Part shown: positions 51,951-60,162 of the stretch, in pieces
Layout of the letters: the number at the start of each line of letters is the position of its first letter
Position numbering within the stretch: the first letter of the stretch is position 1
Source of the DNA: Plasmopara viticola
Taxonomy: Eukaryota; Oomycota; Peronosporomycetes; Peronosporales; Peronosporaceae
Assembly (NCBI GenBank): GCA_001695595.3
Contig: MBPM02000173.1
Location: 19,078-83,077 of the forward strand
DNA length: 64,000 bases
Direction of reading: 5' to 3'
The notes under the pieces: generated by a model
What the model was told of the DNA's origin: nothing
Databases searched by the model: none
Seen by the model: the letters and a program-made list of their open reading frames with translations, nothing else
Made by a program: the position numbers and the translations under genes

Positions 51951-54335
51951 TGAAGGTATGACCTAAAGGCCTAAATCTATGCAACCGAGGATATATTGTG
52001 CTGTTTTGAGTCTATGTGATGTCTCAGCGCTTTGAAGGATCGGTAAAAAAAAATTCGGCACAAACGCATCTGCGCATGTCCAAGGTAGCAAATTGTGATA
52101 TTTTGAGCTCGTGAAAGGCCTCAGCTCTTCGAGACGATCATTGTTCCCTAAGTAATCGCTCAATCGCTTCTTTTCATAGTCTGGACAGACAGACCGAGAT
52201 GTGTTGAGGGGGTTGAATTTCCAGGCTACTTAAAGAATCATTTTTCACTAAGTCATGGCTTAACACGTCTGTACATGCCTAAGAAAATAGATCATACATT
52301 TTTTAGGCCGTTAGTCGCTTCAACCCTTGATAGAGAAAATGTTCTTCAGTTATGGCTCTAACGTCTTCGAATGCCATAGATGACATATTGTGCTATTTAG
52401 AGGCCGTGGGATAGGTTGTGGTATTCTTAGGCCGTGAGACGTCTGATTTCTTTAAAAGATTCAATAGCCTAGATAGTATAGTCGAAAGGCCTCTATGTAT
52501 GTCAGTAAGGATAGATTGTGCTATTTTGAGTCTATGTGACGTCTCAGCTGCTTAAAAGATTCAGTTGTCATTAGATCACGACTGGAACACATCTGTGCAT
52601 GTCCAAGGAAACAAAACATGCAGTTTTGAGCTCATGAAAGGTCTCAGCGCTTTGAGACGATCATTGTTCCCTAAGTAATGGCTTTATCGCATCTTTCAGA
52701 GTCTGGACACACAAACCGTGCTGTGCTGAGGCGGTGGAACTTTCAAACTCCTTAAAGAATTATTGTTTACTAAGTTATGGCTCTAACACGTCTGAACGTG
52801 CCAAAGAAAATAGATCATACTATCCTAAGGCCGTGCGTCGCTTCAATTCTTGATAAAGATAATTTTCACTCAGTTGTGGCTCTAACGTCTGCGCATGCCA
52901 TATAAGACATATTGTGCTGTTCAGAGGCCATGAGACGATTCAGCTTTTCCAAGGAATTACTTTTTATCAAAGTCATAATATCAACCTCTTTGTGCTTCTC
53001 AAGGTAGGTTGCGCTATTCTAAGGCCGTGAGATGTCTCAGTTCTTTAAACGGATTGATAGTCTTGAAGGTATGGCCTTAAGGCGTCTATGTATGTCAACA
53101 ACGATATGTTGTGCTGTTTTGTGTCTATGTGATATCCCAGCTGTTTTAGATGATCGGTTATCATTCGGTCAGGGCTCAAACGCATCTGTGCATGTTCAAG
53201 GACACAAATCATGCTATTTTTAGGTCGTGAAAGGTCTCTGCTCTTCGAGCCGATGATTGTTCTTTGTGAAATGGCTCTTTCGCCTTTTTCAGAGTTTGGA
53301 CAGACAGACCGTGCTGCTTTGATGCGGTGGAACGCCCCAATTATATAATTGGATCATTATACACAGAGTTATGGCTCGAACACGTCTGTGCCCGCTTGGA
53401 AAAACAGATCAGGCTGTTTTACGACCATGAGTCGCTTCAGCTCTTGATAAACATCATAAATCACGACGTTATGGCTCCAACGCGTCTGCACATGCCTAAA
53501 AAGAAAAATGTTCAAAGGCCGTGACACTACTCAGCTTTTTAAGAGATTCATTAGCTTCAAAGTTATGACTCCAAAGACTTTGTGCTACACAAGGTAGGTT
53601 GTGCTGTTTTTAGGCCGTGAGACGTCTAAGCTTTTCAAACGGGACATTTTTTGCTCTCTAAGCAATCGCTCTATCGCGTCTTTTCAGATTCTGGATAGAT
53701 AGACCGTGCTGCATTGAAACGGTGGAACGTTCCAGGTTTTCAAATGAATCGTTTAACACAAAGTTATGGCTCAAATACGTCCTTGCATGCCTAAAAAACA
53801 GATCATACTGCTCTGAGGCCGTGAGTCGCTTCAATTCTTGATAAAGATCACTTTCACTAAGTTATGGCTCCAATCTCTTCGCATGCCTTAATATACACGT
53901 TGTGCGGTCTAGAGACTGTGAGACCTCTCAGCTTTTAAGACGAATCTTTACAAAGTTATGACTCTACTGCCTTGTGCTACTCAAGAAAGATAGGTTGTGC
54001 TATTCTGAGGCCGTGAGACGTCTCATTTTCTAACCGGTTTATATATTTGAAGGTATGGCGCTTACGGATGTCAACTAGGACATGTTGTGCAGTTTTGAGT
54101 AGACGTAACGCCTCAGCTGTTTTAAAGGATCGTTCATTGGCTCGAACGCATAGGTGCATGTCCAAAAAAGTTGACCGGGCTGTTTCGAGAACGTAAAAGT
54201 CTCAGCTCGTCAAAACGATCATTATTTCCAAGTAATGGCTCTATCGCGTCTCTTAAAACTAAACGACAGGTTGTGCTATGGTGAGGCCGTGAAACGTCTC
54301 AGCTCTTCCAAAGGATCATTAGTCACTAACTTTTG
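51951..54335 (+). repeat. Decayed family-2 satellite (right flank)
   Basis: About 24 monomers with the A-F signature but many substitutions and lost types. A-type monomers are visible near 52,490 (TATGTATGTCAGTAAGG), 53,090 (GTATGTCAACAACG) and 54,060 (truncated). The array stops inside a monomer at GGCTCGAAC, ~54,335, and single-copy sequence follows. Confidence 0.92.
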
Positions 54336-54730
54336 GCTCGAACAATTGTATGGCATTAGTGCCAATTGTATCGCCATAATTCCATAAGAAAGTATTGTTC
54401 TTTTTTAATATTATAATTACAAGCTTTCTGCTTAGTAGCAACGCTTTAAATTCAACCGCTTTCAGGGAAATTTGGAGCTAGCAAGTCTCCCGAGTAGAAT
54501 GGCTTGCGGGTTGTAAGCGGGAATTTTTGAGAGTCAATCTACCTTCCTATCTGCATGTATGACGAGTCACACAACACCTTGAACAGCGCGAGCAAAATTT
54601 GCTGTTAAACGACCTTTTACCACTTCCATCTTCACGAGCTCCGATCTGTGTAACAGATTGCAATTTAAAGACCGATACTTTGGTCCTATATTTTCAATGC
54701 ATTAATTACTCTGGATCTCTTATTTAGACG
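54336..54730. other. Single-copy DNA next to the satellite edge; no gene seen
   Basis: No satellite motif is found after ~54,335. A short imperfect direct repeat, CAATTGTATGGC / CAATTGTATCGCC, lies within the first 40 bp. No open frame over 60 codons, RNA gene or mobile-element terminus was recognised. An AG acceptor-like TTATTTAG at ~54,727 precedes the open frame that follows. Confidence 0.6.
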
Positions 54731-54927
54731 GTGCCTAGGCCTTTTATCACGAAAGCTCGCCTTTGTCGACAAAATATGAAGCGAGCGGATTGCACAATAT
54801 TTTACAACAAAACTTTACAACAATCAAAGTCAGGATCTAAACGTAGACGTGTAATCTCTGATGGCAAGTGGTTGCTACCTCCGGTATACGTACGAAACGA
54901 CGGAGGTATACATCAATAATACTTCAG

Positions 54928-54940
54928 ACTAAGAAACCAA
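54928..54940 (+). repeat. Left target-site duplication (13 bp)
   Basis: ACTAAGAAACCAA, identical to 55,267-55,279 on the other side of the putative retroelement. Confidence 0.6.
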
Positions 54941-55266
54941 TTTTCGGAAAAGGTTGGGGTGACGCCCTCCTTCCAAGCTCGGGGGCTAAATGCTCGCGCG
55001 CTTCGGGCAGGTGCTCTCGGGCATCTGCAGGTCTCTAACGAGTTCACCCTCGACGCGACGGTCTCCAGCACTAGGGCGCCACCTGGGCTCTTACCAAGTC
55101 AGAATCACACAAAATAATGGAAGACCCTCACGGCCTCGGTGCTGGCTGCACTGCCCGCCGAACGAGACCCGACGTATGCGGACACCACTCTATGCCGTGG
55201 ACTAGCCATAGAGCCTAGCACGTGCATAACTTGGCAACGCGATAACGTAATACAATACAATACAAT
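54941..55266 (+). mobile_element. Candidate SINE or 5'-truncated LINE insertion
   Basis: A ~326-bp segment is bounded by identical 13-bp direct repeats, ACTAAGAAACCAA, at 54,928-54,940 and 55,267-55,279. Its right end is a simple-repeat tail, (AATAC)n (TAATACAATACAATACAATA). Its body is richer in G+C than the surroundings. Target duplication plus a short-repeat 3' tail is the structure left by target-primed reverse transcription of a non-LTR element. I see no convincing tRNA A and B boxes, so a tRNA-type SINE is not shown; a truncated LINE 3' end is equally possible. Confidence 0.6.
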
Positions 55267-55279
55267 ACTAAGAAACCAA
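55267..55279 (+). repeat. Right target-site duplication (13 bp)
   Basis: ACTAAGAAACCAA follows the (AATAC)n tail directly and matches 54,928-54,940 exactly. Confidence 0.6.
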
Positions 55280-55360
55280 CTTTACAATGAAAAAGTTGAA
55301 CTAACTGGCTTGTACTCATTGCTTATGCACCTCAATAAGGCCGGTAAACTTAAAGCTTAA

Positions 55361-55501
55361 GCGCTAAGAAGGCAAAGCTCATTTTTTAATTTTTAGCTGA
55401 TGAGTGATGGCCAGTGCGCAGAGCGACGGTAAGACTGCAAGACCAGGACGATAATTAATGGGCAACAATTTACAAGACCGAGAGGGAGTGGCTCGAGAGC
55501 G
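55361..55501. other. Short intergenic stretch
   Basis: Only the 3' flank of the minus-strand gene at 55,502 is seen here. No further gene, RNA or repeat is recognised. Confidence 0.5.
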
Positions 55502-56355
55502 TCAAACGTACCAGAAGAAAGGATTAAATTTCTTGACTTTCACTTCTTTCGCGTTTCTTGCCAAAAAGAGACGCAGGCCGCTAGATGGTAACCACTGCTC
55601 TGTCATCACATCCACCGGTGTTCCCAACTCGTCAGCGATCTCCTTTGAGAAACCCGCAAGGATTCGACAAGCAGGTGAGTTTGGCAAGATCTGCAATGGC
55701 ATAACAGCACCAATGTTTTCTAAACATCCGCTCAGACACTGGAAAACCATAACAACAGAAGAAAATCCTTGCTCGCTTGACCGACATTTTCCAGTCAGTA
55801 TCGTGACGCGCAAGCGGTTCTAGACTCGTTTGCCTTTCTAGGATCATTAACATTTAGTCAAAAAAGTTGTCTTTGCTTACTTGCGCGCTTACCATAATTT
55901 GGCAGCCATTGAAAACGGATACGCTGTGCCTGCAGAGTGACACGCTGGTCATTCTGCCCTCTTCGAGTCCTGTTAAGCACTGGTTTGGACCAGTCTCCTT
56001 CCATTTCTACTGTCAATTCCATCGCACGCGCACCGCTACGCTTTATAGTCCGCAGGTATTCAAATTTATTGTCTCCATGAAGTATGATCTGAGTCGTGCT
56101 ATCGCCACCCTGATTTCCGACACTCGGTGAAATGCTCGATGATGCAGGCGATATCACATCGTTCTCTTCATGTTGTAGGTATTGGGATGACCTACTTAAG
56201 TAAATTCCGGGCAAAAATGTGTACGCTGATCTCTCTGATGTTGTCGGGTCTTCGGACTGATTCCAGCTTACGCGCTCGTCTGCAGCTTGCAGCAAAAACT
56301 CTAACGCATATCCCACCTTTGCTTTCAAGTATTCAACATCCTGCTCCGATGGCAT
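55502..56355 (-). CDS. Conserved-looking hypothetical protein, two exons
   Basis: Function not recognised. Exon 1 is complement(55,893-56,355), with ATG at 56,355 and an in-frame TAA just upstream. It begins MPSEQDVEYLKAKVGYALEF, a probable helix, followed by a Ser-rich middle and a basic, Arg-rich end (RIRFQWLPNYG). The frame then hits a stop, but a GTAAGC donor lies right after NY(G) at 55,892. Taking AG at 55,768-55,769 as acceptor restores the long downstream frame (FSSVVMVFQCLSG ... KKFNPFFWYV, stop 55,502). This gives a 125-nt intron with ACTGAC as possible branch site and a protein of about 242 residues. The acceptor is the weakest part: another AG at 55,721-55,722 keeps the same frame, and AG nearer 55,854 gives a frame that ends early. 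It is transcribed away from the zinc-ribbon gene at 56,487. The plus-strand frame 55,458-55,823 over exon 2 is judged a shadow. Confidence 0.6.
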
Positions 56356-56486
56356 TATTCGACTCTTCGCTCGTTATTGGTTGCTGCTTAGAGTTTTCGA
56401 GATGCATCTATTTTTGCTGACAAGCACATGAATAGAACAATTTGGCAACTTCATGAGTGATATCAAGTCTTTGCTTGGAGAGTGAA
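56356..56486. promoter_or_regulatory. Divergent promoter region
   Basis: 131 bp separate the start codons of two divergently transcribed genes (56,355 minus and 56,487 plus), so this must hold both core promoters. A CCAAT box is present on the minus strand (ATTGG at 56,376-56,380). A pyrimidine-rich GCATCTATTTTTGC at ~56,404 could be an initiator for the plus-strand gene. No TATA box is evident. Confidence 0.45.
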
Positions 56487-57897
56487 ATGGAGATCGCTTG
56501 TGAAGACGAGGATGACAGCTACGCAAACGCATATTTTATTGATGATGACGCTGATAGGAGCGACGACGCCGAATTAGCGGACGTGCTAGCTAAAGTACAG
56601 TCGATTCAGCTAATAGAGAAACATCTGCAGACAAGTGAGAACTCCGTTCCAGCAATTAAAACAGAATTAGTAGTCGACCCTGCGAACACAGAAGAAAAGA
56701 GTTCTACACGGCCCGCGTCAAGGGTCTCCGACTTTAAGAGATTGCAAACACTTTCACCAACTTCATCAGCTACGACAGTATCAAATGTTACTAAAAGCCA
56801 AGACGGAATTACGACTGTCTCACGCAACGCTCAAAGTGCCAGATTAAAACCGGTCAAAAAGTCTGCAATTTACGAAGAAAAGCTGCTTCGGGCTGCAACA
56901 ACGATGAAAATTATTGAGAAATTAAGAAAGGAAGTGGTAGCCTCTTCGCCTGGTAGGTTCCGATTGCTTTGCGTAACTCAAACTCAAGCGTTATGTGTAT
57001 ACTAATCGTAAATGTCACAATACCAGCAACTATTCGAGTTCGTGTCGATACCTTTTCAACGTTGATGCTGCTTTTACATGGAATTTGCTACTATTTATAT
57101 TGTAGAAGCGAATTGACATTCTTTCGGTTCCGCTGAAGAAACCCTCGGCCCGCAAATTTGCTACTGACGACGAAGAGCAGCACTGCCGCTTTCAATTGCG
57201 AATGGTTGCAGCTCAGCGTGTAAGAGCTTCTTCTAGGGATGACTACAGTGATGGAGTTGACTCGGGGTCAAGCTTCTTATCTCGAATGGAAGCTGCAGAA
57301 AGGAACCGTCAGAGAGTAAGTCGTGATGGGCGGAGCCACTCCTATGATCGAATGATTTACTATGAAGTCTTTGTTGTTTTAGAAGCTTGACTTGTATCGC
57401 GGCGAGAACGACTACAACGCCCGCCTAGTACGCCGAGTTATTACTTGAGCAATAATACTTTCGAACGCTTGTTCATTTATTTAATCTTTTTGATTTTGCT
57501 GTGACAGGATAAGAAGGCGTGTCCACAGTGCTGCGTTTCACAGTCATATTCCGAATATAAAGACAAGAGGAAGAAATGTCAAATGTGTGGCGCCGCGTTT
57601 CGCTATTTAAATGCTTGGGGGGACATAAAAGACAATTTCATCGCGCGAATGGCTGAAGCCTCCCGTGCCCAAACTGAAAAGAAAGAGGAAGTCCTTGCTC
57701 AGGTGACGGCGGAAGCGACACATTGTGTCAAAATGAGTAAGACGTCAAGGCAATTGCAATATGAAAAGCAGATCGCAATAAAACAAAACAAGCGGACATT
57801 TCTTGATCGCAATTACACGTTGAATGGCAGCTCGAAAACAAAGAGAGCACACGTAGAGCTTGAAGAAAGGCGCAATGCTGCGCGATTAGCAAAATAA
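56487..57897 (+). CDS. Zinc-ribbon, coiled-coil protein, four or five exons
   Basis: Family not recognised. ATG at 56,487; the longer frame upstream starts only with GTG. Exon 1 encodes an acidic N-terminus (MEIACEDEDDSYANAYFIDD) and a likely helix. Clear later exons, all phase 0, are 57,106-57,315 (KRIDILSVPLKKPSARKF; donor GTAAGT), 57,383-57,427 (KLDLYRGENDYNARL) and 57,508-57,897. Introns of 67 and 80 nt separate these. The last exon holds CPQC and CQMC, that is C-x2-C-x15-C-x2-C (about residues 251-273), typical of a zinc-binding ribbon, then a Lys/Glu/Gln-rich helical tail ending RRNAARLAK. The exon 1 end is uncertain. The best donor, GTAGGT at 56,953, leaves phase 1 and fits only if a 17-nt micro-exon at ~57,027-57,043 is included (~375 aa). 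Phase-0 donors at 56,937 or 56,973 avoid it. A nucleic-acid- or protein-binding role is a guess from the ribbon. Confidence 0.75.
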
Positions 57898-58101
57898 AAA
57901 ACTACAACACCTCTTGGAAGGTTAATCGAGAGCTTTTGAGTTAGGTAAGCGACTGATATAAGATCTACTTTTTGATAGAAACGAAAGCTTTCAAACTAGT
58001 ACAGCAGATTAAAATAAATAGCATCACCAAGCCATCGCTCTCTTCCTCGGCACTGGCGGAAAAAGAAGACGTGAAAATGACTCTAGCATAGGTAAAGCAG
58101 C

Positions 58102-58375
58102 ATGAAGAAACGACGGCGACTCGAAAAATTTGTCGTCCCACGTGCTGCTTATACGATTGACCCATGTGAAGCGTCGTAGGATACAGTTAACGGTTAAATA
58201 ATTAACATTATCAAAATTGCTGATATGTGCAGCGCGCTACTCAAAGGATAAGCCAGGCATTTTGTTGCGAACTCTTTTCGACAAGCTGCTAAAGCAGTAC
58301 CGTGTGCCGTTTGCTTGGATCGCCGCCAGTGCGACGTGTACGACTGAAAAATGTAAGGAAACTAAGCCCTTATGA
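58102..58375 (+). CDS. Small two-exon hypothetical protein (~68 aa)
   Basis: Neither exon reaches 60 codons, so a simple frame search misses this gene. ATG at 58,102 opens MKKRRRLEKFVVPRAAYTID, a basic N-terminus. A GTGAAG donor at 58,166 and a GCAG acceptor at 58,231-58,232 define a 67-nt intron, the usual size here. The phase then joins into a frame containing RTLFDKLLKQYRVPFAWIAA and ending at TGA 58,373-58,375. The total is 207 nt, or 68 residues. A possible extra donor, GTAAGG at ~58,353, leaves room for another 3' end. It lies 204 bp after the zinc-ribbon gene on the same strand and 55 bp from the convergent DUF2062 gene. No family is recognised. The competing 66-codon minus-strand frame at 57,965-58,165 lacks such support. 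Confidence 0.45.
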
Positions 58376-58430
58376 TTTGTTATTGAATGTCTTTGAAAAG
58401 TTTACGGGCAAATGGTCAATGTACTAAACT

Positions 58431-59046
58431 TCAAGAATGTTTGCGCTCGTCCTTACTCTTGGGCATAACAAGACGCAGCACGGGCGTGAGCACGCCATAG
58501 ATAACAAGTGTAACGGCAGGCATAAGAAGCAGCCACATGTATATAGCGTGCAACAATTTGAAGCGGAAAAGCAGCAGCGTATTGATAGTGTCCTTTTTCA
58601 TGTCTTCCATAAAGCTTCCAATGGCAAATTCTTGATCCCCGTCGCCTCCTCCAAAGAATACGGAGCCATAATAACTGCGAGTACTCGGATACTATCAGCA
58701 TCTATAATGAGACAGAGAGGAAGCAGCCAACGCACATCAAGAAGGGGATAGCCGCAATGTTTAGCGGTGTAACGAGATAGTTCGTAAGCATGGCAGCAAC
58801 GGGATTTAGGCGAAAGAGAAAAATAGCAGCCATGACGGGCACGGTGGTGACGCCAGGGATAGGAAAGAGACCTCCGGACACTCCAAAAGCCATGGCTAGC
58901 GCGACGCTGCTAGGTGAGGCTACAAGCAAACAGCACAAATATCTTTGTATGAGGACATAAAGTCGGGATAAGCATTAAGACATACCGCCGGACTTCAGCA
59001 GCTTAATGACCGGGTCCTTAATCTTTTGCTGAAAGAGGGTAGTCAT
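58431..59046 (-). CDS. DUF2062 domain membrane protein, three exons
   Basis: Three exons on the minus strand: 58,986-59,046, 58,736-58,919 and 58,431-58,674, with introns of 66 nt (GTATGT...GTAG) and 61 nt (GTGCGT...GCAG). Phases join cleanly into 162 residues. ATG 59,046 is the first in frame, and an in-frame TGA lies upstream. The N-terminus KIKDPVIKLLKSG, then GGLFPIPG (residues 36-43) and NPVAAMLTNYLVTPLNIAAI (59-78), match the DUF2062 pattern: two hydrophobic helices with a central Pro-Gly turn, and Asn/Pro in the second half. A Gly-rich loop (residues 85-94) and a C-terminal hydrophobic stretch (about 121-153) follow, then a charged tail, PKSKDERKHS. DUF2062 occurs in bacterial and eukaryotic membrane proteins, some fused to glycosyltransferases; its activity is unknown. 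No enzyme domain is attached here. An organelle or endomembrane location is possible but not shown. Confidence 0.85.
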
Positions 59047-59701
59047 TAGTTTTGAACTTCTTGCTTCAGGATATGCAAGGAGATGTCAAGGCTACAAGAA
59101 ACACACGTGGGTCGTTACATAAGTCTAGTTTTTGTGTTAAAAACCGCTTAAAAGGAGCCTTTGTGGCCCTATCGATATTTATATTAGCAAAAATAGGGCA
59201 TTAATAAGTATCATTAGATCAGTTCTTTAAACGCTATCTAGTGCACCTGTTAACACCCCAGAGACCAAAAATTCTGTACTATTGTTCACCGGAGTATAGT
59301 GTATCTTCCTGCACGCCTCCTCCCGCACTAGTAGTCTATTCAACGGCCCACGCGGGTTGATTGGCTACGTAAATCCTTTCAATTTCTGATTTGACGACCC
59401 TCTCGATCCTGTCGGACAAGCAGTTTGCACTGCTCTCAAGTCTTGCTAGCTTCTATAACCCTGATGAGGCGGGTGCATATGCAGCCGTACAACTAAGCAG
59501 TTGGAACGCGCCATAGCACTCAAGCTCTCAAAACAAAATTTGCGCTTCATAAGCTTTGGTAGCATAGTTTCATATTGCCCTCGCGGTAGGTCTAAGTCGG
59601 CTAAGCTTAAGGTTTAACATTCAAAAGAGAGGATCCCAAGAGCTTCTTTTCCGACAGAAAAAGAATGATGCTGTATTGACCACAAATGATGAGTCAGTCG
59701 A
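59047..59701. other. Intergenic; upstream region of the DUF2062 gene
   Basis: Holds the promoter of the minus-strand DUF2062 gene, but no TATA box or clear initiator is seen. A TGTTAACA-like sequence near 59,250 was considered as an LTR end and not supported. No open frame above 60 codons. Confidence 0.5.
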
Positions 59702-60162
59702 TTAATGGGCTTTCTTTATGCATGTATCGAACTCGGTTGCGAAAATGGCTTCAGCAAAAAATCCTGGCAAAGGTATTGCGAGCTTCGGTACCTCAACTAA
59801 GGTAGTCGTGGTGATTCTTTTGAACAGTTCCTTAACGTGAAAAGCGTATTTTTCTAGCAGCACCGACTGCCAAAACCGCTGAGCTAGCACTATATATGTT
59901 AATACAGGGGAACCACCAACTGCTAATACAAGAAATTGTAAGCGGTCAACATAGGTCCGCACGACAGTGGATGAATTGGACCACAGGCGATTAATTTAGC
60001 TCCCTGGGCGGGTAGCACAGTGCCGCTATAGGAAAGTGAAAATGCAATGCGAAATTGCTCTCTAAACGCCCCGTGTTTGACAAAGAGGCCTTGGCCATGG
60101 AGACAATTGACAGGTATATTGGCCGGCGAGTCACGGCCAATCAGAGACAATGCTAGAACCAT
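59702..60162 (-). pseudogene. Frameshifted open frame, possible pseudogene
   Basis: An open frame starts at ATG 60,162 (MVLALSLIGRDSPANIP...) and runs through a stretch rich in Gly, Pro and hydrophobic residues (SYSGTVLPAQGAKLIACG). It ends at 59,923 shortly after its text becomes unlike the rest. A second minus-strand frame opens at about 59,962 (RTYVDRLQFLVLAVGG...) and ends TAA at 59,702. The two overlap by 40 bp and would join with a single-base shift near 59,965 into about 155 residues. No splice signals explain the change. Either it is a broken gene, a sequencing error, or two chance frames. No family recognised. Confidence 0.3.

Larger units (their letters stand above)
54731..55360 (+). 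pseudogene. Possible gene remnant split by a retroelement-like insertion
   Basis: An open frame runs from 54,731 (first ATG 54,776) to a TAA at 54,917-54,919. Its basic stretch GSKRRR and the run GKWLLPP give it a coding look. If the insertion at 54,941-55,266 and one target copy are ignored, the same frame continues past that TAA, through the duplicated 13 bp, into a second open stretch (VELTGLYSLLMHLNKAGKL) that ends at 55,360. This suggests a gene already broken by one stop and then by the insertion, but the piece is short and matches no family I recognise. It could also be chance, or an unrelated 3' exon. The left part could instead be an exon after the TTATTTAG acceptor at ~54,727. Confidence 0.3.

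Noticed and set aside
13301..54335. tRNA-derived monomer (GGCTCGAACGC resembling a B box)
   Set aside because: No A box at the right spacing, no cloverleaf, and the motif varies freely among monomer types.
55458..55823. 121-codon plus-strand open frame
   Set aside because: It overlaps the second exon of the better-supported minus-strand gene, and its composition is that of an antisense shadow.
57965..58165. 66-codon minus-strand open frame
   Set aside because: The plus-strand alternative here gives a two-exon product with a normal-size intron. The minus frame has no domain or splice support, though it is not fully excluded.
58437..58751. 104-codon plus-strand and 82-codon minus-strand frames over the DUF2062 gene
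   Set aside because: Both are other-frame shadows of DUF2062 exon 3 and intron 2.
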